Assembly: GCA_936432065.2 (NCBI GenBank)
Contig: OW386290.2
Coordinates: forward strand, 128,944,677 to 129,008,676
DNA from: Rutpela maculata
Lineage: Eukaryota; Arthropoda; Insecta; Coleoptera; Cerambycidae
DNA length: 64,000 nucleotides
Direction: 5' to 3'
The position numbers and the translations under genes are program-made. This document shows positions 1 through 11,578 of the stretch, one piece after another (the stretch's first letter is position 1; each line of letters begins with the position of its first letter). Under the pieces are notes generated by a model. It had not been told where the DNA came from. It saw only the letters and a list, made by a program, of their open reading frames with translations, and did no database searches.

Positions 1-1660
1 CACAAAATAATCAATTTATAACAACTTTACATAAATGACAGAAATAAACAAAGAATAAAATGAGTGACACCGACTCTGGAAATTACGTCTAATCCAAGAC
101 GCTACGGAATCTATGGGAAACGAATAAAACATAGAATCGCGTCAGCGCATAACTTCCGTAGACAGACATCAATTTATCTACTGCGTCGACGCGTGGCTTT
201 ATATTTTGAGTTTTAATCTGTGGCGTAATTGCCGTATTTTGTTCACGCGCATATACCTATATTGGCCTTCCATTTATAATAGTAGAGTTCAGTGCATCCA
301 GTAGCTTCTAGACGAAGGAGAGCGCGGGGTCAACTTAGGTCTAGCGCCTACATCATGTAGTTTAGTTAAACTTCTTTTGCATAATATTTGTATCGCTAGG
401 CTAACTTATAGATTAAGTCTGAAATAAAAAAAAAACATAAGGAAATATAAGTTGTAAAAAAAATGGGCAGTTGGCAAATTAGTTGTAGCTTTCCCCCCCC
501 CAAAAAAAATAGCTGGGTTCGTCTCTGGGTATACATTGCTTTCTGCCCTACTATGAACCATAAGGCCGCAAAAAAAAAATGTGAAAAAGTAGACTGGAGA
601 ACACATGACATAAATCATTATTACACAATAAGTGTTGATCCTATTTAAATACAAAAACACATTTTCTATGCGCAATGAATTGGACTTTTAGGATAAACAA
701 AAACACTTACCAGAATTATACTGGTTTTGGTTTTTTTAATGCAACAATACCAAAATAGCCATTTTTGGCATATTTTGCTGTCTAGCTCCTAAACCAACGA
801 ATGTATTAAAATGAAACCAACGTAAATTTTCTGGTCGTACATACATGAGCGAAAAAAGTAGGTTCACTTTTTTTTTAAAACAGGGGTTTTCAAAATTTCA
901 ACATCCCGTATTATGGGAACCGCGCGGTATTCGATGAAAGTTTTTTCACAAATCATCATCCCTCCTTAAGGGCATTAATATGTGTAGTATTGTAGATTGG
1001 AAATAATGGCCGTTTGTCCTGTACAGAAGACACCCAAATTCGGACAGCGCGAACTTTCCGACCTCGTACAGTCAAAACCGTTTGTCCTACGGCAAATGTG
1101 TAATATATATTATGTAGAGGAGGGATGAGTCTTCAAAAAGTGTAACTTGATAAAGAGCCCTACGGGCAATAGGGATACAGATATGGACACATAAGTAAAA
1201 TTTCAAAGTTTCAACCCCTAAAAATAGGGGACGCACACATGGTGTAGCAGGGTGTAGTTTTCTGTGCTTGCTTATTATTCTTAAACAACTTCCACAAAAA
1301 AAAGTCCGCAGTACGCAAAATTTTTTATTATGTCTAATTCGACTGGAGTAGTGTTTTTACACTATATTTTTCCAAAATTATTATATTTACAGATTTTATG
1401 TAAAAGTTCCCGTAAAATGTACATCAATATTTAATGTAAATGCATTGTGAATTTACCCTGACTTTTCAGTGTACTCTTATAATAATTCGAGGTAATTACA
1501 CATGAAGGCCGTAATTATACGTGATTTTACACGAATTTCTGAGTTTTGTTGTCATAGTTACATGGTGGCCACAACGTGATTTTACGCGAATTACTGACAA
1601 TTTTTGTTGTAAATTTGCAGAGTGCATATGATTTTCAGTGAACATAAATGGCTCAAATTT
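1..1660. other. Unclassified AT-rich flank
   Basis: No gene or element can be named here. There are homopolymer runs near 490-512 (C then A) and 575-583. Positions 1380-1620 are unusually dense in short words resembling GTAAATTTAC and GTGATTTTACG, a texture seen again at 6220-6560. The few open frames are short, AT-driven and have no recognisable domain. Confidence 0.5.
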
Positions 1661-1668
1661 ATTGTTTT

Positions 1669-1797
1669 TAAGTATAATTTAGATAAGTTATAAAATAGGG
1701 ACACCTGTTTTTGTATTTAACCGTTTCAGAGTTTATTAAATACAAAAAACACGTTTTCACATTTTTTAACATTTCAAAACTACCTAAATTATACTTA
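1669..1797. repeat. Small inverted repeat
   Basis: The 14-mer TAAGTATAATTTAG at 1669-1682 is repeated inverted at 1784-1797, separated by about 100 bases. This may be the relic of a small foldback element. No target duplication was identified. Confidence 0.45.
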
Positions 1798-1941
1798 AAT
1801 ACATTAAATTTGACATGTATATACAATATGCAATTGTAGGTAAAATTGTAGATAGATGTAGCACAAACAGAAAAAAATGTAATGTATGTAATAAAAACCA
1901 CAGGACAATATTATTTTTACTGTATAAAACATATATACATA

Positions 1942-2207
1942 CACAAAATAATAGACTGAACTAAACTTAACTAAACATACATCACAGTAAATAACTTAAA
2001 ATAAAACCTCATTCCCAGGCACTATGGTATAAAATATAAATACGCAAAATAATAAACTGAATTTAAATACACTTAACTAAACATACATCGTAGTAATCAT
2101 GCTGAGGCACAATGGTATAAAAAATAAATACACAAAATAGTAAACTAAATTAAACATACATCACAGTAAATAACTTAAAATAAAACTTCATCAGGAGGCA
2201 CTATGGA
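1942..2207. repeat. Three-copy tandem repeat, unit about 75-105 bp
   Basis: Three diverged head-to-tail units share blocks such as ACTAAACATACATC, AATAACTTAAAATAAAAC and GGCACTATGG. They start near 1942, 2045 and 2134. The units differ by small deletions, so this is an old, decaying minisatellite. It ends where the 2210-2245 palindrome begins. Confidence 0.65.
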
Positions 2208-2209
2208 GT

Positions 2210-2245
2210 CACGGTCAATAAACGATCCATCGTTTATTGACCGTG
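2210..2245. repeat. Near-zero-loop perfect palindrome
   Basis: Arms of 17 bp (CACGGTCAATAAACGAT and its exact complement) are separated only by CC at 2227-2228. The palindrome lies 17 bp left of the target duplication of the transposon at 2265. It could be a foldback relic or an extrudable cruciform. Function unknown. Confidence 0.85.
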
Positions 2246-2264
2246 CCATGGAATATAAACATTA

Positions 2265-5200
2265 GGGTGGCCCATCTCTATAGGGGGTGAATTTTTTTTG
2301 CGTATTTTTTAAGTCTCACCCCACGAAAATATACTATTATACTAGGAATAATTTATGTCAAAGTTTCAGATAATTCGGTGAACGGTAACCCGTGCCGCAT
2401 TCAGGTAGAAATTTGTAGATAAGATTTTATTACGGTAATACACTTAAATTTTACTTAAAATGCAAATATCTACCTCTTTTCTCATAATGTTTTATTGGTG
2501 TAATTATTTCCTAGAAATTATTTGTTTTGGAAGTTTGGAAATATAATGCACCTACGGTAGGTTTTTATGTCAGTTTGCAATTGTGTTTTACAGTGGTGAC
2601 ATTATAAGTTCTAGCATACGTTCCTTTTTGAAAAAACATTTAACGATGGCTGATGTTAGATCCTTACGAAAGGATACTTTCATTTACTTAGTTGGACACT
2701 ATTCGTCACAAATCATTGGCAATAAATTGCCGTCTAATAGACAAGTATTACAAATGCTCTTTTATAACATTCGTGAAGTGAAGCTAAGTGTACATGAAAG
2801 TGCTAAATTAACAATAAGAGGTGTCAGTTTTTTGGGATAAAGCTCGCATTCCGACACGTCAGGATTTTCATTGTGTTAAACAACTAGATAAACTTTATGC
2901 AGAGTGGAGGAACTTACAAAAATCGGCTAAAAGGGCCAGTGCGGGAGGTAAAGAAAAAAATTTCGTTGAAAAATTGGACGATCTCTTTGACATTTCTCAT
3001 GCAAATGCATTGGAGTTGATGAAAATAGATGAAGATAAGCAGTTTTTAATTAACCAAAGAAAAAAGGGACGTCCTGGATTTATGCATGGTATTGATTACC
3101 AACTTGCTTCTCAAGAAAAATCAGCTGAGGAGAAATTACAGAAATTATCCGAACGAATGCAACGAAGTCAACAAGAAAAAGCTAGATTAGAGGAAACAGT
3201 CACCTGTCCATCATCAAGTAGTAATTCAGCCGACTCCAACGAAAATGAAGATGAAATAATGGAAGCCCAAGAAGAGTTGTTACAAGACCAGCCTGGCCCG
3301 TCACAGCCAAAAAAGAGGAGATTGTATGGAACATGTAACATCATCACACCAAAAATAGCCGCTGCATTTGATGCTTGCAAAATAAGCGACAGGTATGGAG
3401 TCCATATTTTGACGGCAGTAGCAGAAGCACTAGGACATGACACCACATCTTTGTCCATCAGCAGAACCACACTTCAGCGCTCTAGACAACGCATCCGCGA
3501 AGAAAGAGCTGAAATATTAAAAACTGCCTTCGGTAATTCTGAATTGCCGGCCCCAGTCATCCATTGGGATGGAAAACTTGTACCTTCTCTCACTGGAATG
3601 GGAAATATCGATAGACTTGCTATCTTAGTTACTAGTGGAGATATTGAACAACTACTTGGAGTACCAGCTTTGCCCAATTCAACTGGAAGAGAACAGACTG
3701 AAGCAGTTTATGATGTGCTTTGTGAATGGAATTTGGACGAAAAGGTAATAACTTTGTGTTGTGATACAACAGCATCAAATATGGGTTATATAAATGGGGC
3801 AGCCACACTATTGCAAGAAAAATTAGAAAGAGATATTCTATATTTTCCTTGTAGACATCATATTTTTGAAGTGGTTTTGAGAAGTGTGTTTGACACAAAA
3901 ATGCCTTCCTCATCTGGTCCAAATGTGCCACTATTTAAACGTTTTAGGGAATTTTGGCCTAAAATAGATCAAAATAAACTAAAAACTGGATTTCAGGTAT
4001 CAAAAATTAAACACATTTTACAACCAGTTAAAGCCGAAATTGTAAAGTTTCTAAATGCAGCTTTAACTTTGCAACAGCCTCGTAATGATTATAAAGAATT
4101 TTTAATGCTTTCTAAACTTTTTGTTGAAGAAGAGCCCACTCACACGACATTCTATCAACCAGGGGCATTTCATCATGCACGTTGGATGGCCAAAGCCATT
4201 TACTGTCTAAAAATATTTTTTTTCCAAGATCAGTTCCAACTAACTAAAAAAGAAAAATAGGTATTGAAGATATATGTCTCTTTATTGTAAAGGTTTATGT
4301 AAAGGCCTGGTTTACAGCGTCATTTGCTAGTAAAGCACCGCTTCATGACTTAGACTTTTGTAAAGAACTCATTAATTATCAAAATATTGACAAAGAAATA
4401 TCTCAAGCCGCAAGTAGGAAAATAGTGAACCATTTGTGGTACCTTAATTCAGTAAATGTTGGCTTATCTTTCTTTGATGACGATATTTCAGTTACCACTA
4501 AAAGAGAAATGGTTAAAGCTTTGAATAGGAAAGCACCAAATCAAGAGGGTATTAAACGACTTATGATTAGTAACATTACTGACGTTGAAAACAAGGAAAT
4601 TCAGGACTTCATATGCGAGAACACTAAACAGTTTTTTCAAAAATTAGGTTTGTCTATGGAATTTTTGGAAAATGATCCAACAACATGGAGGGAAAATGAA
4701 AGTTATACCCGATTTTTCAATATTGTAAACAAAATTAAAGTTGTAAATGATGCCGCTGAGAGAGGAATCAAACTTATTACTGACTATAATGACATTTTAA
4801 CAAAAAATGAAGACCAAAAACAGTTTTTACTCCAAGTTGTAGATGATTATAAATCACAGTTTCCAAATGTAAAAAAAGAAACCCTGTCGCATGCTTTGGC
4901 CTAGTGCAAAAAATATTGTTTTTATTACTATATGTCTTGTAGATTTAGGATAATATTTGGTACTATGTATGAAAAAAACGTTTCATAATAAAATACACAA
5001 AGATAAAACGAGAGTTTTATTTCAAAAACTTCTAGTCTAGTTTTCTTAGACTACGAATTTACAGTAGTATGACACATGTCACAACAGATAATGTCTTTGA
5101 TATTTGTATGACTTGATTAGTCATTCTAAAGATAAAAAATGTTGCTGATTAAAAAAAAAAAACAATGCATCAACCAAAGAATGTAAATAATTCCATTTAC

Positions 5201-5349
5201 TTTTATTATTGCATAATAATGCATTCTGCGGCACCCCTTGCCTTCAATTTGCCTCAATAATATTTTGAGGGGACTGTTTTTTCTTCAAATGGAACCATTT
5301 GCAGGGGTGAGAAATAAAAAATTTCGATTTCGAAAAAGATGGGCCACCC
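2265..5349 (+). mobile_element. Complete DNA transposon T1 with 13-bp TIRs and TTA target duplication
   Basis: The ends are GGGTGGCCCATCT (2265-2277) and its exact complement (5337-5349). Each end is flanked directly by TTA (2262-2264 and 5350-5352), as expected for a 3-bp target duplication. The 3.1-kb interior holds one long transposase gene on the + strand, now frameshifted, with AATAAA at 4987-4992. Perfect inverted ends and an intact duplication argue for moderately recent insertion. The superfamily is uncertain: a 3-bp TTA duplication suggests PIF/Harbinger- or Zator-like target choice, but the protein shows hAT-like motif spacing. Confidence 0.85.
2646..4904 (+). pseudogene. DDE/RNase H-fold transposase of T1, split by two frameshifts
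   Basis: The frame opens at ATG 2646. It shifts near 2820, by one extra G or two lost bases, into a frame that runs to about 4256. It shifts again in an A-rich run near 4250-4257 and ends at TAG 4902. Together the pieces would give about 750 residues. Putative catalytic motifs follow in order: WDGK (near 3566), CCDTTASN (near 3760), then CRHH (near 3852). The last resembles the C-x-x-H of hAT-type transposases. A conserved-looking NDAAERGIKL block (near 4747) may carry the final acidic residue. The N-terminal third has a basic, helical region (KARIPTRQ, EWRNLQK) and an acidic Ser/Glu-rich linker. The residue roles are inferred from motif order. Both frameshifts make this copy inactive unless they are sequencing errors. 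Confidence 0.75.
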
Positions 5350-5417
5350 TTAAAAGATGCTTCAGAACGTTTATAAGACGAATTATTTGGTTTTCAGGCC
5401 AAAAATCGTATCGACGT

Positions 5418-6094
5418 AAAAACCGCTGCCCAAGGAATCACTACGTCCACATCCGGATTTTCTATCCAAGTCACACAACGAAAAAATTTTATATTTGGAA
5501 ATAATTGTTTATGGAACTTTAATAATATAATATTTGAAATCCTCTACCCCAAAAACCCATAAAACGATACCCCACATCGGTAGTGGGGTGGGGGTGGTGA
5601 CAGGCGGTGGGAGTGGGGGGTGGATAAAGTAAAAAAATATTTTGAGGTTTCTGGTTCTTGTACACACACTAAATCACATTTTTTTTCATCCCCTTTAATA
5701 ATGGGGTGGGGGTGGTAATGGGGGTGGCTAATGTCAAAATTTTTTTTGAGACCTTAGCTTCTCTTGTCTAACTAAATATCAATTTTATGAACTCTTACCT
5801 GCTTGATTTACCTGTTTACTTCAAATTTACCCCAATTTACCCCCCAACCCTTCGACGGAACAAGATGAAAATATAATCTAGTTCTAGATCTCATTAAAGT
5901 ACATATGTGTACCAAATTTCAAGTGAATATCTCAAACGGTTCCAGAGTAAACGTGCGCACAAAAAAAGTTACAGACCGACAGACAGAAATTTTTTTTCGC
6001 TCAAACTTGAAATCTCGACGTTTCATAACATTCTAAGCCTATTTGAACAATAAAAATTTTAAAAAAATTTTTTGTCGTTACTATACTTCCACTG
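5418..6094 (-). mobile_element. Repeat A copy 1 (unclassified 0.65-kb element)
   Basis: This copy begins with CCGCTGCCCAAGG beside TAAAA and ends in a degenerate ACTTCCACTG. The body has G-rich/C-rich tracts, the marker GACCGACAGACAGAAA and an invariant AATCTCGACGTTTCAT block. Six other full or partial copies occur at 18746, 29294, 30280, 30840, 39092 and 44107. It contains no coding frame of note. Confidence 0.8.
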
Positions 6095-6099
6095 CTTGT

Positions 6100-7005
6100 G
6101 TTTTGTAGATTTGTGATATACTTGAAATTTAACGAATTAATCACCGCCAGAATGATAAATGCATAATGGCGACAAGTTTTATGATTTACTTCAAGTTGTA
6201 GTTTGAAGTCTTCATCACGTGATAAAATTTACCAATGCTATTGGTTACACTGCTACAGTATTCTTGTAATTTTACAGTAGTAATGTGAATTGACATATTT
6301 GTTGTAACATTACAAAAAGGTCGGTAAATTTATACGAGGGCTAGTAAATTTGCACTTAGTGTGGATAATGACATTGTAATTTAACAGCCAATTGACGTAA
6401 AATCACATTAGGACAGGAATAAATTCAAAAGTTATGTATATTTCCATGTGGCATGTATTTTTACTTGTATTTGTCTGTAGTGATTTCTTATTACATTATT
6501 CTGACAGTAAAATTCAATGAATTCTAATGTAATGAGGCTGTAATTTTACGTGTACTTTTTTCAATACAGTATTGAAAATGGGTATTTATAATTATATTAT
6601 TCATAGAAGGTAGTTAGACCTATTTTTGGGAAACTTTTTAACAAAGAGCAACATGCAAATAAGTTTCTAAAAATTGAATACATATAGATTTAACTGGTCA
6701 TTTAGAATATTATTGTCGGGAATTTTATTGGATTTGTTGATATCTATTGATTCTAATAATGTAAATGTTTTACAATCATAATATATTGTAATGCAAGTAC
6801 TGAGCAACCAGAATGCGCGAGATTTGCACTTATAAGCTCTAAACGGTCGCGGAAACAACTGCGCGCTGTACAAAAATAGGTTAGTAGTAGGTATAAAGTT
6901 TGGTAAAGAAAACACACTTTTCTTTCACATTCTGTAGATAGTAACGTGCTTCAAAATAAAAGAATCAGCAAACCTAGCTGTTTCACAAATAAATTATCCC
7001 TTAAT
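6100..7005. other. Unclassified AT-rich stretch
   Basis: No coding region or element boundary was identified. 6220-6560 is dense in GTAATTTTAC-like words, as in 1380-1620. The minus-strand open frame over 6667-6915 has no recognisable domain and I do not support it as a gene. Confidence 0.5.
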
Positions 7006-7213
7006 AGTCTAGTTCACAAGTTCAAAGCCGTGTTAATGCTTGATAAAGCTCGTAAAAATAGAAGTGAGAGCTCATTGGATTCGAAGCCACGTCTAGAAAA
7101 ATGTTCAAAAGTTTCAAACCCGCACATAAACAATTGCAAAAGTTATAAACAAATGAAGATTGAAAAAATAACGAGTTTCGTTTTTTGCAAATAACTCGAA
7201 AACTTATTAATAT

Positions 7214-7626
7214 TGTGATGTGTTGCAACCCCTAGAATGAATTCAATTAATTCAGATGTATTTGCACCTACTCGAGAAGGAACCTACCAGAAGTTCTAAA
7301 GTGATGACATCTGGAGTGATCTAGAGAATGGTGGCGTCATCACAGAAAAATCGAGATCTGTCATTTTAGGTATAAAAGACCGCATTCTCGGCGGGTAGTT
7401 CAGAAAGTATAGAAAGTTTAGAAGTTTGATTGACAAGTGAGGTTAAGACTACAAAGTGATAAACATTGTTATTTTTAGTCAGTAAAGTTCATTTAAGTTA
7501 ATAATCAGTATTGTGAAGTATACAGTAAATTATTTAATAAAGTGTGTTAGTGGTTATCTCTTGTTATAATTTTTGGAACCCACGGAACTTGCAAGGGTGG
7601 TTTCCTAGGGGTGGAAACACGTTACA
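7214..7626 (+). mobile_element. Solo LTR with 4-bp ATAT target duplication
   Basis: The 413-bp unit starts TGTGATG and ends GTTACA, with ATAT on both sides (7210-7213 and 7627-7630). Other FB-1 copies have an uninterrupted TTAATATTTAAG at this point, so the empty site is visible within the window. It has a TATA box at 7371-7378 and AATAAA at 7536-7541, the layout of a U3-R-U5 LTR. The 4-bp duplication fits Ty3/Gypsy-type integrases. No internal retroelement genes remain, as expected after LTR-LTR recombination. Confidence 0.8.
7371..7378 (+). promoter_or_regulatory. TATA box of the solo LTR
   Basis: TATAAAAG sits about 155 bp into the LTR, with AATAAA about 165 bp further on. The strand is therefore +. 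The activity of this promoter is unknown. Confidence 0.55.
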
Positions 7627-10030
7627 ATATTTAGGAAATTTTAAAGAATAATTCTTAAAGAGGAAGTAATTTCCAATAAAAAAGTCCCAACTCCCAAAAC
7701 TCCATCTCTATTATTAATAATTTTAATTTAATGTTGAAAATAGAGCTTCGCGCGGCGAACACTAAGCAGTTACGATGCTCTGAAATCGGCCGTAATAAGT
7801 AAAAATATTTTTTTATATTATTAAATATTAATTTAAAAATTAAAAAAAATTATGGTATTATTTAGGAACAATATCCCGTTGGAAAAAAATATTTCACCAT
7901 TTTTCATAAAATGAGCCTATTGTTAATTAACAATTTTTTTAGAGTTTGCGTTTATATTTCAGATCGGATAATTGTTAAACAAAAGCCACGAAAATTATTT
8001 CGCTACCTAGAGCCAACCCCCATCACAGGACAATCTCCCGAGCCTTGGTTATTAAATATTAATTTAAAAATTTGGAAAAAAATGTTTCACCGATTTTTCA
8101 TGAAATGAGCCTATTGTTAATTAACACATTTTTTTAGAGTTTGCGTTTATATTTCAAGTCGGATAGTTGTTAAACAAAAGCCACGAAAATTATTTCGCTT
8201 CGTGGAGACCTTATGTCAACTATACTTTATGGGATTATGACATTGTGATGTTTTTAATTGTTATAGTCTGTTATTAATTATTTAGCCTAACAAAGAACTG
8301 AAAAAGAAAAAGAGATGTTGAAAAATGTTTTTTTATTAACTTTAATTATTACTGTTTTTATATTTAAAAATACTATAAGAATACATAAACTTTCAATTTT
8401 TATTACTATTTGTTTAAACAAATAGATAAATTACGTATTTTTTTAATAAAAAAAAAATTCCATTATATTTGTTATAAAATATTATGATTAAAAAAAAATT
8501 CTTCTCAAAATTTTTTTTTAAATGTTTAAGATCATTTTTTTCCTTTCTTCATTATTTAAACAAATTATTAAGAAAAATGTTATTCTTAAAATGTATTATT
8601 TGCAATTCTCTACAAGGTGGAAAAAAGAAAAAAAAATTGTTGTTAATTTATTTGTTAATTTAATAAACAATTTGTTATTCAGAATCGCCGAATGTGTTTA
8701 TATTTCTTTTTAGATAGAAAAAAAAAACAAACGTATACATAAACATGTAAAAAAAAACTGGAATATTTTTTATTGAATTTTAAATTAAATTTTTTTTTTA
8801 CATGTTTACGTATACGGTTGTTTTTGTTATTATTTTTTCTATCTAAAAAGAATATAAACACATTCGGCGATTGTTAATAACAAATTGTTTATTAAATAAA
8901 CAAATAAATTAACAACAAAAAAAATTCTTTTTTACACCTTGTAGAGAATTGCATATAATAAATTTTAAGCATAAATTTTTTTCCTAATTTGTTTAAATAA
9001 TGAAAAAAGAAAAAAAGATTATAAATTAAAAAAATTTTTGTTAAAAAAAATTTTTTTTAATCACAATAATTTTATGTAATGGCAAAAAAAAAATTCAAAA
9101 ATACGTAATTTATCTATTTTTTTATAAAATTTGTTTAAACAAATAGCAATAAAAATTTAAAGTTTATGTAATCTTATAGTATTTTTGAATATAAAAACAG
9201 TACTAATAATTAAAATGAATAAAAAAAAATTTCAATTTCTCTTTTTCATTTTTTAGTTTTTTATTAGGTTAAATAATCAATAACTAATAGACTGTAACAA
9301 TTAAAAACATCGCAATGTCATAATCCCATAAAGTATAGTTGACATAAGGCTCCACGAAGCGAAATAATTTTAGTGGCTTTTGTTTAACAATTATTCCACT
9401 TGAAATATAAACGCAAACTCTAAAAAAATTTGTTAATTAACAATACGCTCATTTTATGAAAAATCGGTGAAATAATTTTTTCCATCGAGATATTGTTCCT
9501 TTAAGTGTCCTATAATAGGTACCATATTTTTTTTTAATTTTTAAATTAATATTTAATAACATAAAAAAATATTTTTACTTATTACGACCAGTTTCAGAGC
9601 ATCGTAACGGCTGAGTGTTCGCCGCGCGGAGCTCTATTTTCAACATTAAATTAAAATGATTAATAATAGAGATAGTTTCGGGAGTTAGAACTTTTTTATT
9701 GGAACTTTCTTCCTCTTTAAGAATCTCTTAAATATTAACAGTTTTCTAGTTATTTGCAAAAAACGAAACTCGTTATTTTTTCAAGCTTAATTTGTTTATA
9801 ATTTTTGCAATTGTTTATGTGCGGGTTTGAAACTTTTGCGCATTTTTCTAGACGTCATTCCGAATCCAATGAGCCCTCACTCATATTTTTGCGAGCTTTA
9901 TCAAGAATTAACACGGCTTTGAACTTGTGAACTAGTCTATAAATCCTGAAAGCTGCATATTCGATATCTGTTGTCTTTTTAAAACATGTGGATTTAAATT
10001 CAACCTAAAAATTCGCTTGGTCCGTTTCAA

Positions 10031-10224
10031 TTAGGCAATCCAACGACCTGTCAAAATTATTTTTCAATATGGCGCTGAGGGCAAACATGGGGTTTATTTT
10101 AATTAACTCGCGGAAACGTAGCCAAGGCAACCGAAAAAAAACTCATTTAACGAATGAAAATAAAGGATTGCCGGATGTTTGCCCTCAACGCCATGTTAAA
10201 AGTCACGTGGTTTGGATTGCTTAA
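10031..10224. mobile_element. 194-bp MITE, copy 1 of an identical pair
   Basis: The ends are TTAGGCAATCCAA and TTGGATTGCTTAA. TTA flanks the GCAATCC core on both sides, so the duplication is TTA or TA. By eye the sequence is identical over 194 bases to 17113-17306, while the flanks differ. It also contains an inner inverted repeat around GGGCAAACAT. Non-autonomous, no coding capacity. Confidence 0.85.
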
Positions 10225-10312
10225 TTAGCCGGCAGTTTAAATAGTTTATGTGAATGAAGTTAAACCTTTTGTACATATGGTTCTGGTTGCGTGATCACGA
10301 CCTCCCAGTCTA

Positions 10313-10591
10313 TCAGTTCTCAGATATTTTTCGATTCGATAAATATATATGAAAACGCTGCCTACCTATTCCTTCCGATGGTTCCAAAAACATTTGAGTA
10401 TCTTTGCAAGGCACCGTTTTGGTCCAGTTTCTTTTCACAAATAGAGGCGGATACGCATACCGTTTTATTCTATCGAAGATCGCACTGGGTTCAAGTTCCC
10501 ATTCCGGTGTTGCCCTTGGAAGCCAAGGCAATGTTGGGATCGTTCTGGGGCCATATTTTGTGAATCTTTGACTGTCATCTTCATCCTCCAT
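10313..10591 (-). CDS. Hypothetical 92-residue ORF in a GC-richer island
   Basis: This minus-strand frame starts at ATG 10591, in the context GTGCAATGG, and ends at TGA 10313. The composition is unlike its AT-rich neighbours: rich in Pro, Trp and Arg, with an acidic start (MEDEDD) and motifs such as PTLPWLPRATPEWELEP. I recognise no family. It lies between the 194-bp MITE and the FB-2 palindrome and belongs to neither. It could be a small real gene, one exon of a larger gene, or captured gene sequence. The opposite strand is also open across it, so strand and coding status are uncertain. Confidence 0.3.
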   Translation of the reverse strand: MEDEDDSQRFTKYGPRTIPTLPWLPRATPEWELEPSAIFDRIKRYAYPPLFVKRNWTKTVPCKDTQMFLEPSEGIGRQRFHIYLSNRKISEN

Positions 10592-11578
10592 TGCACTTTA
10601 TCACTATGTAATAAAATTCAGAGTAAAAATAAAACAATCTTATTAAAAGTGTGTTTGACACATGTCTATCCACCTTTGCTTGTTGTCGTGGAGACTATTT
10701 GGAATTGATGATGCGTTTGATTTGGTTTCCATGGTAATGTTTGCTTTCTAAAGAAATATTTTTAGTAGTATTAGTCCAGTCAACGGGGGGGGGGTTCACC
10801 TCTAATTTGAATGCTAATGAATTGATTTTGATGAAGCCTTGTGCAATTAGTCCAATTAAATAAGTCGGCAAATCAAAATTTTGAGGTAAATACTTGAATT
10901 TTTGATATAACTTACTTCGATGTATTAGAACACGATTAATGAAAGAATTTTTTTTCTGAACCCCCGGGAAGGGGTGAAAAAAAAAAAAATAAAGTGTTTT
11001 TTCAAAATTACTCAAAATGTGTAAAAGCTAGTAAAAAAGTTTCAAACAAAAATTGTAAAGCATGAAATTTTATATAAAAATGATCTCTAGACTTTTTTTG
11101 GTATTACTAAAATTAACGGAGTTAGGCTGGTTAGAAATTAAGGGATGATATGTACAACTTTAAAAAATCATAGCGTGCTGAAAAGTTAATGAATTTGAAA
11201 TTTTTTTTTTCTATTTACTCAGAAAAATATAAACATTCGTTTCAGAGAAATGGATTTTTTTTTAAATTGTTAATAAAAACGTTATAAAAATTTTAATTTT
11301 TTTATTTTCAATTAAAACCACTTTGAACGGTGAAACGAATCTTTTTTTATACCATTCTGTTCATTATTTAATATACTGAATGTTTGCTTTTGAAATTTTT
11401 TTTTACCCTTCATTTTCAAGAAGGTATGAATTTATTTACTTGCTTAGTTTTTTTCCAAATGTAAGACACTGCTCTTGTGACGTCATGATAACTGAAAAGA
11501 AATGAAGAATGCATACGACAAAGATAAAATTGTTTCGTAGCTGCTGCGTTGCCTACAAGACGCGCATGCGTCACGTCT

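Larger units (their letters stand above)
7009..9938. mobile_element. FB-1 foldback element, copy 1, carrying a solo LTR
   Basis: The outer ends are CTAGTTCACAAGTTCAAAGC (7009) and its complement (to 9938). They continue inward as inverted arms of about 1.1-1.3 kb that meet near 8760-8800, so almost the whole element is one imperfect palindrome. The left arm holds a solo LTR (7214-7626) and an internal direct duplication of about 190 bp (7905-8000 and 8095-8200). No transposase frame is visible, so the family is presumably moved in trans. TA lies next to the ends in the cleaner copies, suggesting a TA target. Confidence 0.85.

Noticed and set aside
270..300. Possible core promoter (TATAA then TCAGT)
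   Set aside because: The spacing is too short for a TATA-Inr pair and no coding exon follows.
3168..3931. Three minus-strand ORFs over the T1 transposase
   Set aside because: They are antisense shadows of the transposase frame and show no domain.
5238..5504. 88-residue ORF at the T1 right end
   Set aside because: It crosses the transposon's terminal repeat into repeat A, so it cannot be one conserved gene.
7911..8861. Short ORFs inside FB-1 arms
   Set aside because: They change between FB-1 copies and consist of AT-rich, low-complexity residues.
10695..11015. 106-residue minus-strand ORF
   Set aside because: Its protein is nearly the same as the + strand ORF at 15936-16211 because both lie in the FB-2 inverted arms. 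It is low-complexity and AT-driven, not a gene.
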